Shown: one piece after another, positions 34,545 through 42,735 of the stretch
How the letters are laid out: each line of letters starts with the position of its first letter
Numbering within the stretch: position 1 is the first letter of the stretch
Source of the DNA: CALMUP01 sp035327305
GTDB taxonomy: Bacteria; Verrucomicrobiota; Kiritimatiellia; CAIVKH01
Assembly: GCA_035327305.1 (NCBI GenBank)
Contig: DAOLDL010000006.1
Location: 1 to 64,000 of the forward strand
Direction: 5' to 3'
DNA: 64,000 nucleotides
The notes under the pieces: generated by a model
Databases searched by the model: none
Seen by the model: only the letters and a program-made list of their open reading frames with translations
Told to the model about the DNA's origin: nothing
Made by a program: the position numbers and the translations under genes

Positions 34545-35843
34545 ATGAAACGCGTTCTTGTTGTATTTCACTCCTTCGACGGATGGGAAATGGGTCCCAT
34601 CCGCTTGCGCCGCATAGTCCGAAATCTAGCGCGCCACGGCTATGAACCCGTGGTGCTGACATCACCGGCAACCAGTCGATCCCTTGGCGTTGTTCCGGAA
34701 AACGTCGAAATCCTGCGCGCCGAATCCGTTGATCTGGCTGAAATGTATCGTCGCCTGTTTCGACGCAACACATCCGGCAATTCAAACAGAGGAAAGGCCA
34801 TAAATCAGACCATGGGCATTACCAGCGCCATCAATCGTTGGTTCATGATCCCGGACAAACAGATAGTCTGGCGTAGAGCCGCGCTGAAACTGGCTCGCAC
34901 ATACCTCCAAAACCATCCCGTTGATATTATATTCGCATCGCTCGCACCACGGACAAATCTACTTGTCGCCCGCCAGCTATCAGGCGATTTTAATCTTCCC
35001 TGCATTCAGGAATTCCGCGACTTATGGACGGGGAGTCCTTATCACCACCTCGATCAGGCCACCAGACTTCATCGATGGATACATGCCCGCCTCGAACGTT
35101 CGGTTATACGCGACGCAACACGCGTAAGTGTAGTCTGTCGCGGGCTTGCGCACTATCTTGAAGGCAAGTACGGGCGCGACATCAAAGAACCTATCGCGCT
35201 TAACTACAACTTTTTTGATCCCGAGGAATATCAATCACTGCCCGTTCGTACGTTTAAACCAGGCGAGCGAATGGTCGTTTCCTATGTCGGAGCAATGTAT
35301 GCCACGCGTAATCCGTATGTGTTTTTTGAAGGCATGCGTCGCTGGATTGATACGCGCGGTATCAGTCCCGAATATTTTCGCTTCCGCTGGGTTGGTTCCG
35401 TTGTTGGCGTGCCCGAGGTCGAAGCGATGATTGAACGCCTCCAACTAAGGGAGTTTATCGATTTTGAAGGGCAAAAGACTCACGCCGATGCGCTCCGCGT
35501 ATTGCAGGAAAGCGACGCATCGCTGATCATACAAGCTCCCGGCGACAGCGTACACATTCCCGGCAAACTCTTCGAAGCAATGGGGGCGCGTGTTCCCGTG
35601 CTTGCCATGAGCGATCCCTGCGAAGTTACGGAAATCATCGGTCGCACCCGGGCCGGATGGATTTGCGGCCACGACGAAATCTCCATTGCGGAAGCTTTGG
35701 ACCGCGTTCGCGAACATGCGCAAGCAGGCGCAAACTGGAAATACATAGAAGCGGAACGCGACAAATTCAGCGCCGATGTTGCCGTTGGCAACCTGGCAAC
35801 CATGTTCAACAAAGCCATAGACGCATCATGCCCGGTAACTTGA
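34545..35843 (+). CDS. Family 4-like glycosyltransferase
   Basis: A 432-residue GT-B protein. The N-terminal domain begins RVLVVFHSFDGWEMGPIRLR, with residues 120-170 giving IFASLAPRTNLLVARQLSGD and CIQEFRDLWTGSPYH, the typical 'D-W' region of WbuB-like GT4 enzymes. The C-terminal domain shows VVSYVGAMYATRNPYVFFEG and SDASLIIQAPGDSVHIPGKL then FEAMGARVPVLA, where the acidic donor-binding motif is changed to P-x-K-x-FEAMGA. Its stop lies inside the next gene: 16-bp overlap with the heparinase-like ATG. Donor unknown. Confidence 0.85.
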   Translation: MKRVLVVFHSFDGWEMGPIRLRRIVRNLARHGYEPVVLTSPATSRSLGVVPENVEILRAESVDLAEMYRRLFRRNTSGNSNRGKAINQTMGITSAINRWFMIPDKQIVWRRAALKLARTYLQNHPVDIIFASLAPRTNLLVARQLSGDFNLPCIQEFRDLWTGSPYHHLDQATRLHRWIHARLERSVIRDATRVSVVCRGLAHYLEGKYGRDIKEPIALNYNFFDPEEYQSLPVRTFKPGERMVVSYVGAMYATRNPYVFFEGMRRWIDTRGISPEYFRFRWVGSVVGVPEVEAMIERLQLREFIDFEGQKTHADALRVLQESDASLIIQAPGDSVHIPGKLFEAMGARVPVLAMSDPCEVTEIIGRTRAGWICGHDEISIAEALDRVREHAQAGANWKYIEAERDKFSADVAVGNLATMFNKAIDASCPVT

Positions 35844-37582
35844 AATATTTTCTTTCCTCGCCGGTTTCCCGCCATCCATTTCTGTTGGGGAGGAAAATCG
35901 CGGCCCGACTCGGCTTCAAATCCGCCGCAAAACCACGGGCCGCCCCGGCACTCCCCCGCATACTTTCATCATTTGTACCCGTGTGGTCGAGCTGGGTGGA
36001 AAAGCTTCATATCGCCAATCCGCCCCCGTCCCCGGAAAAGGTATTCGGACAAAACCGGGACAGGCAACTTCTTCTACATTGTTGCCGTCACGGCATGCCC
36101 GACGTCAATGGACTTGAAGGGGATATAAAGCTGGTCTGGGAATATAGTCGCGCCAATTTCCTGCCACTTCATGCGGCATTTTCGGAAAAGACCGAGGACG
36201 AAAAAGCCGCTGAACTTGCCGGATGGATTTCAACATGGATTGAAAACAATCCCCCGGATCAAAGTGTAACCTGGACCTGCGCCATGGAAGTTGCCATTCG
36301 TGCTGTAAATTGGCTGGCCGCGGATGCGTTGCTGGGCGGAAATATTTCGGCGCGAATCGGCTGGCAACACTGGGCCGATCAATTGTGGAACCACGGTCAA
36401 TCCATCTGGAACCGGCTGGAGGCACAATCAATATGCTCCAACCATTATCTGGCCAATTTACTGGGTCTTGCCTGGATAGGATCGGTGTTTCAAGACACCC
36501 CGAGGGGACGGAAATGGTTGGATTTTTCCATCCTTGAATGGCCTCGCGCCCTTCGCACGCAAACCCGACCCGACGGCGGAGCATACGAGGCTTCTCTTCC
36601 TTATCATGAGTTATACGTGGAGCTGGCGCTTCTTTCCCTTGTCGCAATGCCGGAATCCAAAACCGTGGAACTGCGTGCGATGATTGCACGCATGGCCAAT
36701 GTCATTGCGGCTTTGAAAAGAAGTGATGGCGGAATGTGGCCGGTCGGAGATGACGATAGCGGGCGTGTTATCGCAATGGATGAAGTAACCCGTGAAAAAC
36801 GTGCGGAGGTCCTCCTTGCCCTGGCGAAAACACTCGACATACACCCCACCCCGAAATCCCGTTTGTTCCCGGATAGCGGTTGGTGGCGCAGTGATTCCGG
36901 AGACTTCGATGTGCTGGCAACGTTTGGCGGCGCGGGATTTCATGGCTGGGGTGGACATGCCCACAATGACTTGCTTGCCATTTGTGTTGATCATGAAGGA
37001 CAACCCGTACTCGTGGATCGGGGAACCTGGCTTTATACCTCAAACCTCGAGGGTCGTCGGTCGTTTCGCAGCACAAGCTCCCACAACACCATCATGATTG
37101 ACCAGTGCGAACAACGCATTTTCCCTCCGCTCAAGAAAGAAACGGCCTTTCTTCTGCCGGGTAGCGATAATGCCGCAAACGTGAAGCACGCCTCGGATAA
37201 CATGGTGATTATCGAATCAGTTCTCGCGGCTCAAGGCGAGGAAGTCTTTGCTCAACGCAGTGTTTCCATTTCCCCGGGCAACGTCATCATTCAAGACGAA
37301 CTGCGCGGTCGCGACACTCATGATGTGCAATGGTTTTTTCATCTTGCCAAGGGACTGAACGCGACGACAACCGAATGTGGGTGGAAAATTACCGACGATC
37401 AAAATCGCCACTATATGTTAACGGCCAATATCCCGGTTACATGCTTGATAAAATCCTCAACCATTTCTCCCGCTTACGGTCAACTCATTCCATCCCACGT
37501 GTTGATCGCGCAAATGAACCGTACATTGCCGGTCCGAATTACCTGGACCCTGCAAATAACGGCAAACCCGGCGGATGCTTGA
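35828..37582 (+). CDS. Heparinase II/III family protein
   Basis: A 584-residue protein with the two parts of this family: an alpha/alpha toroid (about residues 60-360) with ICSNHYLANLLGLAWIGSVF and GGAYEASLPYHELYVELALL, and a C-terminal beta-sandwich (PF07940) with GWGGHAHNDLLAICVDHEG, DRGTWLYTSN and RRSFRSTSSHNTIMID. The YH, GHAHND histidine and the tyrosine after DRG are candidate lyase residues. Known members cleave uronic-acid-containing polysaccharides; biosynthetic-locus members are often intracellular or tailoring. No signal peptide is apparent. Its last 44 bp overlap the convergent gene at 37539-38300. Confidence 0.88.
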   Translation: MPGNLKYFLSSPVSRHPFLLGRKIAARLGFKSAAKPRAAPALPRILSSFVPVWSSWVEKLHIANPPPSPEKVFGQNRDRQLLLHCCRHGMPDVNGLEGDIKLVWEYSRANFLPLHAAFSEKTEDEKAAELAGWISTWIENNPPDQSVTWTCAMEVAIRAVNWLAADALLGGNISARIGWQHWADQLWNHGQSIWNRLEAQSICSNHYLANLLGLAWIGSVFQDTPRGRKWLDFSILEWPRALRTQTRPDGGAYEASLPYHELYVELALLSLVAMPESKTVELRAMIARMANVIAALKRSDGGMWPVGDDDSGRVIAMDEVTREKRAEVLLALAKTLDIHPTPKSRLFPDSGWWRSDSGDFDVLATFGGAGFHGWGGHAHNDLLAICVDHEGQPVLVDRGTWLYTSNLEGRRSFRSTSSHNTIMIDQCEQRIFPPLKKETAFLLPGSDNAANVKHASDNMVIIESVLAAQGEEVFAQRSVSISPGNVIIQDELRGRDTHDVQWFFHLAKGLNATTTECGWKITDDQNRHYMLTANIPVTCLIKSSTISPAYGQLIPSHVLIAQMNRTLPVRITWTLQITANPADA

Positions 37583-38300
37583 TCGGGTGGATGGACCATG
37601 CGCCGGCCTGACGGGCGGCATCGATGCGGTCGGAAAATTCCCCCCGGCTTCGCACCCAGACCTTCTGTTCCTCCGGAACATCCAACACACGGAATCCAAG
37701 GTGATGCGCAACCGTCGGCATCCACAATTCCAGATAGACCGGCATCGTCTCCGGAAAGTTTGCAACCGCCAGAAATGCCTCTCGATTCCAAAGTGATCCG
37801 GTGCCCAGCATACTGATGGCCACGCGAGGATCCGCCCGCCTGGTGAACGTTTGCAGAAAACGTGTCAGTGCATGGTCGACATCGTGGTAGAGATAGTGCG
37901 GATTGTTGGTGCCATCCACGCGGGTTACGGCAAAGCCCGTTATATCGGCGTCTCTTTTCAGGTGATAATCCATCCATATAGACGCGAAATCCGCACGCAT
38001 CGGCAAGTGGTCATACTCCATGAACAAAACATGCGTGTGATCCTGCGTGGATAGCCAATCGGCGATTTTTCTCCATACATCGATATAAGCCTGACGCTCG
38101 CGCTGGTGATGACGGGTGCTCAAGCGGTCATTGGGCACTTGAATTTTAGGTTCATGATTTAGCTCTTCGAATTCGGAATCGCCACCGGAAAAAGCCAGAA
38201 GATAATCCTGCCCGGGGCAGACGGTCTCGCGCCATCGCAACCAGGGACGCACCTTCGATTCGCCAAGATGGGATAAAACCACATGAAGAATTTTACTCAC
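37539..38300 (-). CDS. Unknown protein, possibly GT-A-like glycosyltransferase
   Basis: A 253-residue soluble protein beginning MSKILHVVLSHLGESKVRPW with GTG as the start. The segment HTHVLFMEYDHLPM (near residue 88) looks like the acidic metal-binding region of GT-A enzymes, and SMLGTGSLWNREAFLAV recalls the acceptor region of such folds. I cannot assign it to a family. It is coupled (8-bp overlap) to the small upstream gene at 38293-38547 and its end overlaps the heparinase-like gene by 44 bp in antisense, so the two genes cannot both be transcribed through without generating complementary RNA. Confidence 0.7.
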   Translation of the reverse strand: MSKILHVVLSHLGESKVRPWLRWRETVCPGQDYLLAFSGGDSEFEELNHEPKIQVPNDRLSTRHHQRERQAYIDVWRKIADWLSTQDHTHVLFMEYDHLPMRADFASIWMDYHLKRDADITGFAVTRVDGTNNPHYLYHDVDHALTRFLQTFTRRADPRVAISMLGTGSLWNREAFLAVANFPETMPVYLELWMPTVAHHLGFRVLDVPEEQKVWVRSRGEFSDRIDAARQAGAWSIHPIKHPPGLPLFAGSR

Positions 38301-38547
38301 GGGGATAATCCACGGGGGGATGACGGGAAAAACACACTTCCTGACGCCAGTAGGTCAGGCGCGATTGCGGACGAAAAACCGGCACCACATTTTCCTGTAC
38401 GCCTATAACCCAGACCTTGCTTCCCAAACCGACTACCAGACCTCGCCCGATCACTTCACCAGTATGGGGATCTTTCAATGACGGGCCGATCGCCCGCGCT
38501 ATTTTTACCAGAGCGTGGCTGATTTTTGTTTTAATCTTTTGGTTCAT
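38293..38547 (-). CDS. Small conserved-looking protein of unknown function
   Basis: An 84-residue soluble protein. The middle reads DPHTGEVIGRGLVVGLGSKV and continues WVIG; the end has QSRLTYWRQEVCFSRHPPVD. It has no membrane segment or known motif that I recognise. The ATG at 38547 is chosen since the frame upstream is basic and unlike a protein start, although it remains open to 38652. The stop overlaps the GTG start of the following gene, indicating a two-gene unit inserted against the direction of the main cluster. Function unknown. Confidence 0.6.
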   Translation of the reverse strand: MNQKIKTKISHALVKIARAIGPSLKDPHTGEVIGRGLVVGLGSKVWVIGVQENVVPVFRPQSRLTYWRQEVCFSRHPPVDYPRE

Positions 38548-38663
38548 GAACCGAGCAAAATGCAATCCGGCGGTCCAGGCAAGAATAAATTGAATCAATA
38601 TCGAGTTACTTGCCTTCTGTTTTCTCGACGAAAACCGCAATTCCAAATACAATTTCCGGTTTT

Positions 38664-39716
38664 ATGATACCGAATCGAAAACAGAAACTGGTGTTTGCCT
38701 TCCTGTTGGGAGCGACAACACTGTTGGTCGTTTCAGCCTTGTGTGAAGTCGCATTGAGAATTCGGGAACGTGCCTTTATTCAGGGGATTAGAGACGCCGG
38801 AGAATCCGCCGGTGTAACCCCATCCGACATCCCCGGACTCAATTATACACTGCGTCCGGGATACCGTCACAACGACATAGTTTTCAACCGACATGGATTC
38901 AACATGCCGGATCGGCCGCTGGAAAAAGCCGACGGATTAATCCGCCTTTTTGTGATCGGCGACTCGGTCACCCAAGGCGTGGGCATTTCGGCTACGCATG
39001 AAGCTTTTCCCAATCGACTGGAGAAAAAACTTCAATCCGCATGGCCTGACATTAATTTGGAAGTCTGGAATGGCGGTGTTGGCGGATACAACGCCGAGCA
39101 GATTTTGATTTTCATGAAGCATGTAATTCCCCCTTTTCGACCTGACGCCATTCTGTACCTCTTTAATTTCAACGATTACTGGGAACCCAACCAATACTTC
39201 CACGGGCAACCGGCCATTCCACCGGATCAACTTCAAGAAATCGGACGCTCCGGGTTGTTGGATTGGCTGAAAAGATTCCGGGTGGTTTTATTGATCCGCG
39301 ACAACTACAACCGATTGGTTTATCGGATCCGGGGATATGCACCGGTCTATGTGGACCAGAAGATTGAATACCCTTCATGGCAGAAGATGAAGGCCAACAT
39401 TGCTGAAATGAAGAACCATGCCCTTGAAATTTCGACGCCTTTTGCCGTCATCGTGCATCCGAACCAGCAATTTCTATTCCGGTCGGACAGCCAGAATCGC
39501 GCCCATCGCGACCTCGTTGATTTTTTACGCGAGGAAAACATCCCCCACCTTGAGCTGATCGAATCGTTGAAGCCCCGCCGTCGGGACGCCATTTATCTTC
39601 CGGATGGAAACCACATGAGACCCGAAGGCTATCAATTGCTTGCCCGCATAGTTGCCGATTGGTTGATTGAAAACCCGTCCATCGTGAACATCCCCCCGCA
39701 CAACCCGGCGCAATGA
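38664..39716 (+). CDS. SGNH/GDSL hydrolase family protein, membrane-anchored
   Basis: A 350-residue protein with an N-terminal hydrophobic anchor (residues 8-28) and an SGNH fold: block I is FVIGDSVTQGVGI with the catalytic serine, block II includes NGGVGGYNAEQ with the glycine, block III FNFNDYW with the asparagine, and block V DGNHMRPEGYQ with the Asp/His pair. Such enzymes act as esterases or O-acetyl transfer partners; in polysaccharide loci they commonly tune acetylation. The domain faces the periplasm if the anchor is a signal anchor. The stop overlaps the next ATG by four bases. Confidence 0.84.
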   Translation: MIPNRKQKLVFAFLLGATTLLVVSALCEVALRIRERAFIQGIRDAGESAGVTPSDIPGLNYTLRPGYRHNDIVFNRHGFNMPDRPLEKADGLIRLFVIGDSVTQGVGISATHEAFPNRLEKKLQSAWPDINLEVWNGGVGGYNAEQILIFMKHVIPPFRPDAILYLFNFNDYWEPNQYFHGQPAIPPDQLQEIGRSGLLDWLKRFRVVLLIRDNYNRLVYRIRGYAPVYVDQKIEYPSWQKMKANIAEMKNHALEISTPFAVIVHPNQQFLFRSDSQNRAHRDLVDFLREENIPHLELIESLKPRRRDAIYLPDGNHMRPEGYQLLARIVADWLIENPSIVNIPPHNPAQ

Positions 39717-40879
39717 ATATCCTTTTTATTCATCATGTTCCGGATATGTATGGCTCCAGCCGCTGTCTTTTGAGGATGGCGGACAAGCTGGCCCGAGACG
39801 GCCATTGCGTTGCGGCCACGCTTCAAGAAGATGGTCCGTTGCGAAATGAACTCGAAAAAGCCGGGACAAAAGTTTTTCTTGTCCGTGAAATTCCCGCGCT
39901 ACATCGCTCACGACTGGCCAGGCCCACGGCCTGGTTTGGCATGCTTCGTGATGTCATGCTTTCCCGCCGCCGGATAAAACAAATTTTTGCGGAATTCAAA
40001 CCCGACCTTGTTCACACCAACAGCGCCACGCTCCTCCCCGTGGCAGGGTCCATCGCCCACGCGGCCGGCATCCCACACATCCTTCATGTCCGCGAGTCAT
40101 TTTTGGATTTTGGCTTGTTGTGGAAAATCTACCGGATGGTCCTGGTATTTTATGCCGATAAAATTATCGCCATCTCCGGCTTTATTGCGGGAACATTTTC
40201 GGCCCGACAACAACAAGCCAAAGTCGTAACGATTTATGACGGATTGCCCGAGCAGGACTTTATAAATATTTCACCGCCAGCCGTGGAGTCCTTTATTGAA
40301 AAATACAAACTTAAACGTCCGCTGATCGCCTTGGTGGGCCGCATCAAACTCAAACGCAAAGGCCAGGATGTACTGGTCAACGCGGCCGCCATCTTGAAAC
40401 ATAAATTTCCCGATGCCACCTACGCCATGGTTGGCAGTCCGTTCCCCGGCAATGAAGATCATTTGGATAACCTGAAATCCATGATCCGGGAGCCGGGGCT
40501 TGAAGACCGAATCGTGCTGACCGGACACCTCGATCAACCGCTGGTTGCCCTGGCCGCATGCGATATATCAATAATGGCCTCCTCCACGCCGGAACCGCTA
40601 GGAAATGTCACCATTGAGTCGATGGCCCTGGGAAAACCGGTCGTGGGAACAAATCTTGGGGGAACGCCGGAGCTTGTGCAGGACCGGAAAACCGGCTTGT
40701 TGATACCGCCAGGCGATGCAGAGGCCATGGCAAATGCTTTGGCATATTTACTCGAACATCCCGAGGAGGCCGCCCGTATGGGGCAACTGGGCAGGGAACG
40801 TTATCTAAACGAATTCACGTTTGATCAGTATTATGAAAAACTTGCGCAACTATATGAAAATTCCATGGTGAAGACATGA
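39713..40879 (+). CDS. Family 4 glycosyltransferase
   Basis: A 388-residue GT-B enzyme of family GT4. The N terminus ILFIHHVPDMYGSSRCLLRM holds the typical YGSSR acceptor-side loop; the C-terminal donor-binding half shows LIALVGRIKLKRKGQDVLVN (with the G-R...KGQ motif) and PEPLGNVTIESMALGKPVVG, then TNLGGTPELV, the E-x7-E-like block complete with ESMA. It lies between two SGNH hydrolase genes with four-base overlaps at both ends, so the three are a translationally coupled set. Donor sugar unknown. Confidence 0.92.
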   Translation: MNILFIHHVPDMYGSSRCLLRMADKLARDGHCVAATLQEDGPLRNELEKAGTKVFLVREIPALHRSRLARPTAWFGMLRDVMLSRRRIKQIFAEFKPDLVHTNSATLLPVAGSIAHAAGIPHILHVRESFLDFGLLWKIYRMVLVFYADKIIAISGFIAGTFSARQQQAKVVTIYDGLPEQDFINISPPAVESFIEKYKLKRPLIALVGRIKLKRKGQDVLVNAAAILKHKFPDATYAMVGSPFPGNEDHLDNLKSMIREPGLEDRIVLTGHLDQPLVALAACDISIMASSTPEPLGNVTIESMALGKPVVGTNLGGTPELVQDRKTGLLIPPGDAEAMANALAYLLEHPEEAARMGQLGRERYLNEFTFDQYYEKLAQLYENSMVKT

Positions 40880-41883
40880 AATCCGCGATTAAAAAAGTCA
40901 TCATGCTGACGCTTTCCGTCGTCATTTGCTATACCATCCTCGAAATCGTCATACGCAAACGTTTCCCGCATTACGATCCACGCCGCCAAATCGTTTTCCA
41001 CATACTCGACGACTACAATGGCGCGGCTATCGGTCCCGCCGGAGAAACGATCCGGCAAAGAACCCCGAAAGGAGATTATGATTTGTTGATTCCATTTAAT
41101 CGCCACGGGTTTCGCGATAATCAAGATCTCACGGAATCAACCGCCACCGACTTTTTCGCGGTTGGCGATTCGTTTACCATGGGTTGGGGCGTACAGGAAA
41201 ACGAGCGATTCAGCAACCTGGTGGCGGAAAACACCGACTTAAGAATTTTTAATATCGGCATTCCCGGAGACTTTTTACAGTATATCGGCCTGGTGCATTA
41301 TGCCCGTGATCGCGGCGCCGTTATCAGCAACATGCTGGTGGGGGTTTGCATGAACAATGACCTGAAAAATTACAACACCCCCGACAAGTTCCAACCCATG
41401 ATTTACGGGGACCGAAGCCGGTGGAAAGCACGATTGCGGGCGGAATTGCAATCGCGAAGCGCCGTATACCTGGCTTGCAGTTATGAACTGCAACAAATTC
41501 CCGCGCTACGGCGAATGTTTGAAAAGGCGGGAATTGCGCGCGATATCAATGAGTTGACTCTGCAAAACATATACGATCAGGATGTGCTCATCAGCTCCGC
41601 CGACATGTGCCGTCAACTGGCGGAATTGGTCAACCCGAACCAGGCATGGTTTGTCATAATTCCATCCCTTGCCCTCTGGATTGGCGACCACCGCGAGTCT
41701 GAAGCCAGAATCCAGACGGAATTCATTGATTTGCTAAAGGAGCGAGGCCTGCGCGTGCTTGATTTGACACCGGCCTTCGAAGCAACTGGACGCCCCAGAG
41801 ATTTCTATTTTGAAACGGATGCACATTGGAATGCGGCAGGTCATGCCATGGCCGCAGAGCAGATAAGCGCATGGCTGAAGTGA
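40876..41883 (+). CDS. SGNH/GDSL hydrolase family protein, membrane-anchored
   Basis: A 335-residue protein with an N-terminal hydrophobic segment (residues 8-25) and SGNH blocks: AVGDSFTMGWGVQENERF (block I serine), FNIGIPGDFLQYIGL (block II glycine), GVCMNNDLKNY (block III asparagine) and TDAHWNAAGHAMAAEQI (block V, D-x-x-H). The last block, DAHWNxxGH, is typical of acetyl-esterase or acetyltransferase partners near alginate and O-antigen genes. It overlaps the glycosyltransferase upstream by four bases and the WecG-type gene downstream by 13. Confidence 0.85.
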   Translation: MKSAIKKVIMLTLSVVICYTILEIVIRKRFPHYDPRRQIVFHILDDYNGAAIGPAGETIRQRTPKGDYDLLIPFNRHGFRDNQDLTESTATDFFAVGDSFTMGWGVQENERFSNLVAENTDLRIFNIGIPGDFLQYIGLVHYARDRGAVISNMLVGVCMNNDLKNYNTPDKFQPMIYGDRSRWKARLRAELQSRSAVYLACSYELQQIPALRRMFEKAGIARDINELTLQNIYDQDVLISSADMCRQLAELVNPNQAWFVIIPSLALWIGDHRESEARIQTEFIDLLKERGLRVLDLTPAFEATGRPRDFYFETDAHWNAAGHAMAAEQISAWLK

Positions 41884-42650
41884 AGTTCAACCCAAGCGGC
41901 CGCGTCGCCATGGGACCGGTTTCGTGTTCCATGGTGCGTATCCGCGACTTGCTCGGAATGATTCGCGAAACGCTGACGTCTCCGTCGCGCAAGGGTTTTT
42001 CCATCAATCTGTTGAATGCCCACCTTTACAACCTGTCCTGGACAAATCGGGATTTTCGCGAGTTGGTTAACCGGTCCGATATTATCGCCGCTGACGGCAT
42101 GGCCATTGTGTGGGCATCCAGACTGTTCGGAGCCGCAATACCCGAACGTTGCAATATGACCGATTCATTTCGGGCATATCTTGCCGATGCAACCATGCCT
42201 CATGCTACCGCAGTGCTGATCGGTTGCAGTAAAGAAGAGGCGGCACGCGCGGCCGAAACCATGCAACGCGATTGTCCCCGGCTTCGCGTCACACATGCCC
42301 TATCGGGATATATGGAACCCGCGGAATATGTGGTTGCGCTGAAGGCGTTGCCAGCAACAGATTTCGTATTGCTGGGCATGGGATCACCCAAATCCGAAAT
42401 AATTTCACATCTCGCTCGCGACGTATGGCCGGAATCCATCGTCTGGCATATTGGCGGCGGCACCATACTATTTTTTGCGGGCACGTTGGTCGAGGCGCCT
42501 TTGTGGATGCGCAAATGCGGATTGCAATGGTTGCACCGACTGTTAATGGAACCCAGGCGCATGTGGCGCAGATACCTGATCGGAAATCCGCTTTTTATAG
42601 CAAGAATTCTCAAATCCGCCTTCTCAACCCGCCCCCCGAAATCCGCGTAA
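41871..42650 (+). CDS. WecG/TagA/CpsF-family glycosyltransferase
   Basis: A 259-residue GT26 enzyme. Family features: INLLNAHLYNLSWTNRDFRE, SDIIAADGMAIVWASRLFGA (the ADGxxxV motif), NMTDSFRAYL, LIGCSKEEAARAAE, LLGMGSPKSEIIS and GGGTILFFAGTLVEAPLWMR, then LQWLHRLLMEPRRMWRRYLI, the C-terminal membrane-association region. Members transfer N-acetylmannosamine or ManNAc uronic acid to the lipid-linked GlcNAc, which matches the presence of wecB at 31308. The ATG at 41871 lies within the end of the SGNH gene. Donor assignment to a ManNAc derivative is inference from family and neighbour. Confidence 0.92.
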   Translation: MAEVKFNPSGRVAMGPVSCSMVRIRDLLGMIRETLTSPSRKGFSINLLNAHLYNLSWTNRDFRELVNRSDIIAADGMAIVWASRLFGAAIPERCNMTDSFRAYLADATMPHATAVLIGCSKEEAARAAETMQRDCPRLRVTHALSGYMEPAEYVVALKALPATDFVLLGMGSPKSEIISHLARDVWPESIVWHIGGGTILFFAGTLVEAPLWMRKCGLQWLHRLLMEPRRMWRRYLIGNPLFIARILKSAFSTRPPKSA

Positions 42651-42735
42651 ACAAAGGATATATCCAGTCTCTTTTCTGGACCTTTGATGTCTTTCATGGC
42701 AATCTTTCCCGTTCATTCCCGATACGAATTGCTCC

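Noticed and set aside
37539..38300. Toxin-antitoxin interpretation of the small/large minus-strand pair with 38293-38547
   Set aside because: Size, lack of toxin motifs and the acidic GT-A-like region do not support a toxin-antitoxin system.
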